A stretch of DNA of 64,000 bases from assembly GCA_946482285.1 (NCBI GenBank), contig CAMLQK010000001.1:248001-312000 (forward strand), in the 5' to 3' direction. The notes beneath the pieces are model-generated. The model searched no databases. It saw nothing but the letters and a program-made list of their open reading frames with translations, and had not been told where the DNA came from. Below, one piece after another: positions 58,889 to 64,000 of this stretch; the first letter of the stretch is position 1, and the number at the start of each line of letters is the position of its first letter. Made by a program: the position numbers and the translations under genes. The DNA comes from an uncultured Candidatus Saccharibacteria bacterium (GTDB lineage Bacteria > Patescibacteria > Saccharimonadia > Saccharimonadales > UBA4665).

Positions 58889-59109
58889 TATAGAGCTTAT
58901 GCCAAAATCCAGCATTTGCGTGTGTTTTGTTTATTGCAAAACAATGCAGCCTCTTGTATGATCCTCGCGAACCTGTTTGATAAAGATGCAGAAAGGATAT
59001 GCTGCCATTGCAATTAACACAGCAAGCGAAAACAGTAATGCATACTGCTTTCTGATATACTAATAATAGATTCAGTTAAGACTGGTGGGGACATTTCGGA
59101 GGGTAAAGT
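58889..59109. other. Intergenic region before recA
   Basis: AT-rich region of about 220 bp with no gene. TTGTTT and AAACAA form a small inverted repeat near 58929-58946. TATACT near 59056 may be the recA -10 box. No convincing LexA box is present. GGAGGG at 59098-59103 is the ribosome site of recA. Confidence 0.4.
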
Positions 59110-60159
59110 ATGGCTGACGCCAAAAACGACGACAAAAAACAAGATAAAAAAACACAGAAAGCTGTGGTAGAACAAAGCGAGGGTAAGAGTAAGGCGCTTG
59201 GTTTGGCTATGGACCAGATTGAAAAACAATTTGGCAAAGGCGCCATTATGAAACTTGGGGAATCGACGCACACGAAGGTCGAGACCTACCCAACTGGCAG
59301 TATTTCGCTCGACTTGGCCTTGGGCGGTGGTATCCCGCGTGGCCGTATCATAGAAATTTACGGCCCAGAAAGCTCGGGTAAGACTACGCTGACGCTGCAT
59401 GCTATTGCTGAAGTCCAAAGGGGTGGTGGGACAGCTGCCTTTATCGATGCCGAACACGCTTTGGACCCAACCTATGCGAAGCGAATTGGCGTTGATGTAG
59501 ACAATTTACTTTTGAGCCAGCCGGACAACGGTGAACAGGCGCTTGAAATTGCCGAGACGCTTGTGCGTTCCAACGCCGTCGACCTTATCGTCGTCGACTC
59601 TGTGGCGGCACTAGTGCCACGTGCTGAAATTGAAGGTGATATGGGTGATTCATTGCCAGGCTTGCAGGCACGCCTTATGAGCCAGGCTCTCCGAAAATTA
59701 ACCGGCGTCATTAATAAGTCCAAGGCTACTGTTATCTTTATCAACCAGATACGTATGAAGATTGGTGTTATGTTTGGCAACCCAGAAACGACAACTGGTG
59801 GTAACGCACTGAAGTTTTATGCGTCAGTACGCATGGATATTCGCCGCATCTCCCAGATTAAGCAAGCGGATGCCGTAATTGGCAACCGCACCCGCGTCAA
59901 GGTTGTTAAAAACAAGATCGCACCGCCGTTTCGTGAAGCAGAGTTTGACATTATGTACAACCAGGGCATTTCCCGGGCTGGCGACGTACTTGACCTTGCA
60001 GTTAACCGCAATATTGTAGACAAGGCTGGTGCCTGGTTCGCGTATGGCGACCAAAAGATTGGCCAAGGCCGCGAGGCAGCAAAGCAGTATTTCCAGAATA
60101 ACCCACAAATAATGGAGGAAGTAGCGGCTAAGGTTCGCGACGCTGCTGCGCAAGAGTAG
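59110..60159 (+). CDS. recA: Recombinase RecA
   Basis: 349 residues. Lysine-rich N-terminal extension of about 25 residues, then [22 protein letters not shown], Walker [29 protein letters not shown] and the DNA-binding loop 2 region ([23 protein letters not shown]). It forms filaments on single-stranded DNA and performs strand exchange. Its TAG overlaps the GTG of the next gene. Confidence 0.98.
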   Translation: MADAKNDDKKQDKKTQKAVVEQSEGKSKALGLAMDQIEKQFGKGAIMKLGESTHTKVETYPTGSISLDLALGGGIPRGRIIEIYGPESSGKTTLTLHAIAEVQRGGGTAAFIDAEHALDPTYAKRIGVDVDNLLLSQPDNGEQALEIAETLVRSNAVDLIVVDSVAALVPRAEIEGDMGDSLPGLQARLMSQALRKLTGVINKSKATVIFINQIRMKIGVMFGNPETTTGGNALKFYASVRMDIRRISQIKQADAVIGNRTRVKVVKNKIAPPFREAEFDIMYNQGISRAGDVLDLAVNRNIVDKAGAWFAYGDQKIGQGREAAKQYFQNNPQIMEEVAAKVRDAAAQE

Positions 60160-60626
60160 TGACGGCGACAAATCACGCACTAACAGGGGCAATTGTAGCA
60201 CTGGCGATTAAGCAGCCAGCCATTGCTTTGCCGTTGGCTTTTTTGTCGCATTACATCTTGGATGCTATCCCACATTTCGGTATTCACGAGGACGACGTTG
60301 TAAAGCGCAACGCTCATTGGCTGTTCCGGACAGTAGTGAGCGTTGATACAGTTTTGGCGGTCGTGCTCATCATTGCGGTGCCACTCTTGGCAGATGCTCA
60401 TGTAAGCGGTTGGTTGATCTTGTGCGGGATGCTTGCTGGCATAGCGCCAGATAGTGTGTGGATCTACCACCACGTGCATTTTATGTATAAAAAAATCGAG
60501 AAACCTTTCGGAAAGATCAGCCAAATCCACCAGCGTATCCAATGGTTTGAAAAACCCTGGGGACTTCCTGTGGAGGTAGTATGGGTTGTGGCTGCGCTAT
60601 TTGTGATTAACGGTTTGGCGGCGTGA
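60159..60626 (+). CDS. YdjM-like (DUF457) inner-membrane hydrolase-family protein
   Basis: 155 residues with four hydrophobic helices. The N-terminal NHALTGAIVALAI and SHYILDAIPHFGIHE, with His and Asp residues, match membrane-bound metal-dependent hydrolase (YdjM/YfhO-unrelated DUF457) proteins. It begins at GTG overlapping the recA stop and overlaps recX by 4 nt, so it lies inside a recA-recX operon. Substrate unknown. Confidence 0.7.
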   Translation: MTATNHALTGAIVALAIKQPAIALPLAFLSHYILDAIPHFGIHEDDVVKRNAHWLFRTVVSVDTVLAVVLIIAVPLLADAHVSGWLILCGMLAGIAPDSVWIYHHVHFMYKKIEKPFGKISQIHQRIQWFEKPWGLPVEVVWVVAALFVINGLAA

Positions 60627-61222
60627 AAATAACTGCAATTAAGCAACAAATCAAGCGCCCAGACAGATACTCAATTTACGTTGACGGATCATTTGCTTTC
60701 GGTTTAAGCGAACAGGGCTTGCTTGATTGCGGGATAGCCCTGGGGCAGGAAATCGACACACCTAGGTTGGAGGCACTTAACTCTACGGCTGCCGCAGACA
60801 AAGCGTATGGCAACGCATTGCGGTATGTTGTTATGCGGCCGCGAAGCACATGGGAAATGCAAAGCTATTTGAACCGCAAGAAAGTCGAAGAGCCTGTCGC
60901 TCTTCGGATTATGCAAAAATTGCAGGAGCTGGATCTGCTTGATGACCAGGCTTTTGCAGAATCATGGGTGGCGAACAGACGATTGTTGAAATCAACAAGC
61001 AAACGACGTCTTCGACAAGAGCTTCAGCAGAAACGTGTACCCGAAGCTGTGATCGACCGAGTACTCCGCGAAGATGAAGCCGATGAACGAGCAGTGCTAT
61101 CCGAGCTGGTCGCCAAAAAACATGCCCGCTATCCTGACCGCCAGAAGTTTATGCAGTACTTGGCCCGCCAGGGGTTTGGTTTTGACGATATTAAGGCCGT
61201 GCTTGAAAATACTGAAAACTAA
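60623..61222 (+). CDS. recX: Regulatory protein RecX
   Basis: 199 residues, helical, starting at GTG with MKITAIKQQIKRPDRYSIYVDGSFAFGLSE; three RecX-type three-helix repeats follow (RPRSTWEMQSYLNRKKVEEPVALRIMQKL and ADERAVLSELVAKKHARYPDRQKFMQYLARQGF). It restrains RecA filaments. It is two genes after recA in a coupled operon. Confidence 0.93.
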   Translation: MKITAIKQQIKRPDRYSIYVDGSFAFGLSEQGLLDCGIALGQEIDTPRLEALNSTAAADKAYGNALRYVVMRPRSTWEMQSYLNRKKVEEPVALRIMQKLQELDLLDDQAFAESWVANRRLLKSTSKRRLRQELQQKRVPEAVIDRVLREDEADERAVLSELVAKKHARYPDRQKFMQYLARQGFGFDDIKAVLENTEN

Positions 61223-61779
61223 ACAGCTGGTCCGCCAACGTCAATCCACTCAGGGCGTCGCTCTGGATTGCGTGGCATTGCCAGCGGAGGGCTTTCCAGA
61301 CCGGGCAACGGCTCTTGGACGGCTAGCGCGTGGCCATCAGGGAACGGGTTGTCAGTGAAACGCATGCCAGCTTGCCACATTGCCCAGTTCACAGATTTTT
61401 TAAACCACCGGGGATGGCTTTCAACAAGTAACTCATAGCTGGCAATGCCGCCGCCCTCGCCCAAGTCTTCGATATCCCGCTGCCATTTTTCGTCTTCGCT
61501 TGTTGCTATAACTGTATTATATCTGACTGAAAACCCGAGCGTGTTGTCGCGATATCTATCTCCATCGTTATTGCTGGCGTCAGGGACGGGTTCAACCACC
61601 TGTATCCATGAAAGTGGACAGCGACAGCCGCGGTGTGAAGGGCTCAGCCCAATGCGCCGCTCTATGCGTAAACTCTGTTCGTCAGGCATTGTGAGGGGCA
61701 CTGGTTCTGGCGTTGCGAATAACGTAGGGCTGCCCTCGCCTGGCAACGGTCTACGCAGTCGCCTTAACACCTGCGCCAC
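61219..61779 (-). CDS. Hypothetical protein
   Basis: 186 residues from a GTG with AAAGG six bases upstream. Rich in Pro, Arg and acidic residues, with no membrane helix or known motif. The SPSHRGCRCPLSWIQVVEPVPDASNNDGDRY segment is the most distinctive part. It overlaps recX by 4 nt at the 3' end and the PRC-barrel gene by 29 nt at the 5' end. It may be genuine but coding support is modest. Confidence 0.45.
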   Translation of the reverse strand: MAQVLRRLRRPLPGEGSPTLFATPEPVPLTMPDEQSLRIERRIGLSPSHRGCRCPLSWIQVVEPVPDASNNDGDRYRDNTLGFSVRYNTVIATSEDEKWQRDIEDLGEGGGIASYELLVESHPRWFKKSVNWAMWQAGMRFTDNPFPDGHALAVQEPLPGLESPPLAMPRNPERRPEWIDVGGPAV

Positions 61780-62275
61780 TTGGTACCTTTTGTTCTAAAT
61801 CATGGATGATAACTTTTTTCGAGGTAATCTCGATTATCTGCGTGCGGTCAATGCCTAGGTTACTGCCGTTGAAATTCTTGAAAATAGATTGGCTGACGTA
61901 CATTTTTTGCACAAACATACTGTCAATGTCTGTAGCGTAATCTTCAATTTTGCCAACTTTTTCTTTGCTGATTGTTTCTACGTGCATACCTAAGAGATTG
62001 AAGTTCAATCTCAGGATAGGCTGTAGCCGGACGAGCTCTGTAGGCTCAACCAGCACGTCGAAATCGTTTATCACAAAACCTTGGGGTAAAATGTCACGGA
62101 TATCTTGGGTTACAAGCACAAGAGTGTGCTTCCGGTTTGCATTGTCACTGCAGTAGAACCCTTCAATTTTTAAATTATTTGGGTTGATAATTGGCCCTAT
62201 GACGGTTGCGACAGGGGTGCCGGTGCGGAGGCTCATAACAGGCCGCTTGATAAAGGTTTGACTAAGCTGCAACAT
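61751..62275 (-). CDS. PRC-barrel domain protein
   Basis: 174 residues from the ATG at 62275. Two repeats of the PRC-barrel pattern: MSLRTGTPVATVIGPIINPNNLKIEGFYC and MHVETISKEKVGKIEDYATD, each a small beta-barrel. Such domains are found in RimM and in proteins of unknown cytosolic role. A minus-strand TATACT 10 nt before the ATG gives the start; the longer frame to 62377 overlaps the next promoter. Confidence 0.75.
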   Translation of the reverse strand: MLQLSQTFIKRPVMSLRTGTPVATVIGPIINPNNLKIEGFYCSDNANRKHTLVLVTQDIRDILPQGFVINDFDVLVEPTELVRLQPILRLNFNLLGMHVETISKEKVGKIEDYATDIDSMFVQKMYVSQSIFKNFNGSNLGIDRTQIIEITSKKVIIHDLEQKVPSGAGVKATA

Positions 62276-62372
62276 ATCTCTTAAAAGTATAACCTTCTTT
62301 AGCGATGCAATAAAGCAGCAAAATATAGTAGTATTTTTTACAATATTGGTTGCAATTGTAGGCAGCTCTTCA

Positions 62373-62378
62373 TACAAT
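62373..62378 (+). promoter_or_regulatory. -10 box of the lamin-tail protein gene
   Basis: TACAAT 7 nt before the ATG at 62386, without a ribosome site. Confidence 0.5.
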
Positions 62379-62385
62379 CGCGGCG

Positions 62386-63891
62386 ATGAAAAACATACTA
62401 CGCTCCCTTGCCATTACCGTTGTTGCTGTTTGTGTAGCGGGTAATATGCCGTTTGCTTCTGCCGCAGAACTTGATGTAGTGCAAAGTCCGCTGATTATTA
62501 CTGAGGTGCAGCCAGGAGGTGCCCAAAGCGCTTCCCAGGAGTTCATAGAAATCTACAATCAATCAGAACAGCCGGTAGACCTACGTGCCCAAAAGTGGGA
62601 AGTGCACATTGCGACTTCCAAGGCCACAAGCTGGGACAAAGCAAAGGCCGTGGGCCTTATGGGCGTGTTGCAGCCCGGCGGCTATATGCTATTGGCTAGC
62701 AATCATGTTGCTGAGGGCGAAACAAAAAGCTACCTCCAAGATTACGCCAGCGCGCAGTTCAGCTCTGGGATGACGGGAAGCTCAGGCCATGTGCGGATAG
62801 GCTACGAGCAGCAAGGGGTATTTGTTGTCAGCAGTATTGTGGAGTGGACGACCTTTAATGGAGCGGTTGCCGTATCCGGTGGGCTCAATAGCGCTCCTGT
62901 GGAATTGGAGAAAGCTGTACCTAATGGGTCGAGTATCAAGCGCTTGCAGGACAATGGAATATTTTTGGCCTCACGTTTTGGTGTGTCTTCGTGTCCAAGC
63001 CCTACAGCCTATAATGTTGAGCCAACAGAGGCCGTGGAGGCACCCGTGCCGACCTCTATTGATATACAAAATCCACTATGTATTGAAGAGACCTTAGGGC
63101 CAGAGGATGACGATGGGGAAGTGTTATCGCCGCAGTACACGCCACCAGCTACCTTATTGCCAGCTGAAGCAGCCGAAACTCAGTCAAAAGCTTCGGCGAC
63201 ATTAGCGTCGAACAGAGGGCTTAGATCCCCCCAGTTAACTGAGCTACTGCCTAATCCTAAGACACCCCAAACTGATGCGGAGCATGAGTTCATAGAGCTC
63301 TATAACGAGAACGCTGCACCCTTTGACTTGTCGGGATCCCAGCTGCTGATCGGTGCCAACAGTACTCGTAGGTATACATTTCCCAACGGGACTGTTATTC
63401 CGGCCCGGTCATTCAAGGTGTTCTTTTCGGTTGATACACGTCTGAGCTTGTCGAATAGTGGCGGGCAGGTGGCGTTGGCATCTCCAGAAGGGACAATTTT
63501 ACACAAGAGTGATCCGTATGGGACGGCTAAAGAAGGTGTAGCTTGGGCGCAGGGAAATGGCAAGTGGCAGTGGACGGCGAAGCCAACGCCAGGCGCTGCA
63601 AACGCTATAGCGGCACCATTGGCGGGCAGTACAAAAAGCAAGTTGAAAACTTCAAACTCCAAAGTTGGGTCATCTGCAACAAAAACAACGGGTGACACTG
63701 TTGCCGGCCAACCCTTGGCCGGCCCGGCAAAGCAAGAGCGCCCTATACACCCCGTGGCTCTTGCGGCCGTCGGTGTTTTCGCGGTACTATACGGGGCATA
63801 TGAGTACCGTCGTGATGTGGCAAATAGATTCTACCAGCTCAGAAGTTACCGAACAGCTCGCCGAGAAGCTCGGCAAGAGCTTAAAGGGTAG
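62386..63891 (+). CDS. Surface protein with two lamin-tail (LTD) domains
   Basis: 501 residues. Signal peptide of about 27 residues ending ASA; two LTD domains, LIITEVQPGG...EFIEIYNQSEQPVDL and PQLTELLPNPKT...EFIELYNENAAPFDL, each an immunoglobulin-like beta sandwich; a Lys/Thr-rich linker; and a C-terminal helix (PVALAAVGVFAVLYGAYEY) with basic tail. It is anchored with the LTD pair outside. LTD domains are thought to bind DNA, proteins or surfaces. No LPXTG motif. Its end overlaps tsaE. Confidence 0.85.
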   Translation: MKNILRSLAITVVAVCVAGNMPFASAAELDVVQSPLIITEVQPGGAQSASQEFIEIYNQSEQPVDLRAQKWEVHIATSKATSWDKAKAVGLMGVLQPGGYMLLASNHVAEGETKSYLQDYASAQFSSGMTGSSGHVRIGYEQQGVFVVSSIVEWTTFNGAVAVSGGLNSAPVELEKAVPNGSSIKRLQDNGIFLASRFGVSSCPSPTAYNVEPTEAVEAPVPTSIDIQNPLCIEETLGPEDDDGEVLSPQYTPPATLLPAEAAETQSKASATLASNRGLRSPQLTELLPNPKTPQTDAEHEFIELYNENAAPFDLSGSQLLIGANSTRRYTFPNGTVIPARSFKVFFSVDTRLSLSNSGGQVALASPEGTILHKSDPYGTAKEGVAWAQGNGKWQWTAKPTPGAANAIAAPLAGSTKSKLKTSNSKVGSSATKTTGDTVAGQPLAGPAKQERPIHPVALAAVGVFAVLYGAYEYRRDVANRFYQLRSYRTARREARQELKG

Positions 63892-64000
63892 TGAGGTTAT
63901 TGAGCTCGTTAGTGATTTAGGGGGCGGAAAGACCACGTTTGTGCGCGGACTTGCCCGCGGTATGGGCAGTACGGACCGAGTGGCAAGTCCGACGTTTACC
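63800..64000 (+). CDS. tsaE: tRNA threonylcarbamoyladenosine biosynthesis ATPase TsaE, 3' end cut by window
   Basis: The window holds the first 67 codons. SSEVTEQLAEKLGKSLKGSEVIELVSDLGGGKTTFVRGLARGMGSTDRVASPTFT is read over several segments: the P-loop LGGGKTT (usually LGAGKTT) and the closing SPTFT are diagnostic of TsaE, which works with TsaB and TsaD in t6A modification of tRNA. Start ATG 63800 or 63815; either overlaps the LTD gene by 77-92 nt in another frame. Confidence 0.85.
   Translation, partial: MSTVVMWQIDSTSSEVTEQLAEKLGKSLKGSEVIELVSDLGGGKTTFVRGLARGMGSTDRVASPTFT

Noticed and set aside
58950..59000. LexA/SOS box before recA
   Set aside because: The GAAC near 58969 lacks a matching GTTC half at the right spacing.
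62276..62377. N-terminal extension of the PRC-barrel protein
   Set aside because: The extra residues have no similarity to the fold and cover the promoter of the divergent lamin-tail gene; TATACT lies 10 nt before the ATG at 62275.
1..64000. Alternative genetic code with TGA as glycine
   Set aside because: TGA ends several clear genes at the expected family length (for example RdgB and the first glycosyltransferase), and none of the recognised proteins needs it as a sense codon.
1..64000. CRISPR array, insertion sequence or prophage
   Set aside because: No regularly spaced direct repeats, transposase, integrase or phage structural gene is visible; the only direct repeats are the two tRNA 3'-end pairs and the cassette operator.

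Overview
The window looks like a chromosome segment from a small-genome bacterium of the Candidate Phyla Radiation (Patescibacteria), most probably a Saccharibacteria (TM7) relative. The support is indirect: dense short operons with 1-4 nt overlaps, many large lineage-type membrane proteins of unknown function, sortase and LPXTG-like signals, a stand-alone VirB4/DUF87-type ATPase, type IV pilin parts, a ComEC without its nuclease-like domain, and many promoters that leave almost no mRNA leader. TGA is used as a normal stop (for example 1048-1050 and 21034-21036), so the recoded Gracilibacteria/Absconditabacteria are excluded. No rRNA, CRISPR array or insertion sequence is visible.

Layout. 1-7753: envelope polysaccharide operon (two glycosyltransferases, a pyruvyl-transferase-like protein, two very large membrane proteins). 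7884-13942: cell-surface region with a secreted Cys protein, a 67-residue LPATSG protein, a sortase and a processive glycosyltransferase, then a second parallel set (small membrane protein, degenerate sortase homologue, second glycosyltransferase, TIM-barrel-like protein). 14019-20105: membrane proteins, a prepilin-like protein fused to a degenerate LytM-like domain, a Nudix hydrolase and an SPFH protein. 20183-20421: tRNA-Met with a duplicated 3' end. 20501-29231: phosphatase, RdgB, TilS, FtsH, T4SS-type ATPase, MurJ. 29308-32682: two tandem cassettes, each a small protein divergent from a helix-turn-helix/EgtD-like methyltransferase fusion, sharing an operator-like palindrome. 32718-37318: LepA, two guanylate-kinase-like proteins, peroxiredoxin, HD hydrolase. 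37299-43836: a CIRCE-controlled heat-shock cluster (hrcA, grpE, dnaK, dnaJ and four extra genes). 43837-47150: retropepsin-like RimB, RimK-like ligase, DUF192 protein. 47237-47475: tRNA-Lys, again with a duplicated 3' end. 47514-64000: HD hydrolase, ComEC, YebC, beta-propeller, aldo/keto reductase, PLD-like protein, ruvC/ruvA/ruvB, PH-domain protein, pilin, a GspE-like ATPase with ruined active-site motifs, recA/recX, PRC-barrel protein, lamin-tail surface protein and the start of tsaE.

How the genes work together: the first 14 kb builds and anchors surface polymers; the heat-shock cluster is a complete HrcA/CIRCE regulon; ruvABC, recA and recX form the recombination core, with ComEC and pilins pointing to DNA uptake.

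Most unusual observations: (1) both tRNA genes are followed by the same architecture: terminator, 32-33 nt, an 11-bp/3-nt hairpin, 12-13 nt, an exact copy of the tRNA 3' end, and a second terminator; (2) the duplicated HTH-methyltransferase cassettes with a shared operator; (3) the duplicated sortase/glycosyltransferase module with a sortase that lost its catalytic His and Arg; (4) a GspE/PilB homologue with broken Walker A and catalytic Glu; (5) widespread apparent leaderless promoters. All functions are inferred from reading the sequence; no database search was run.
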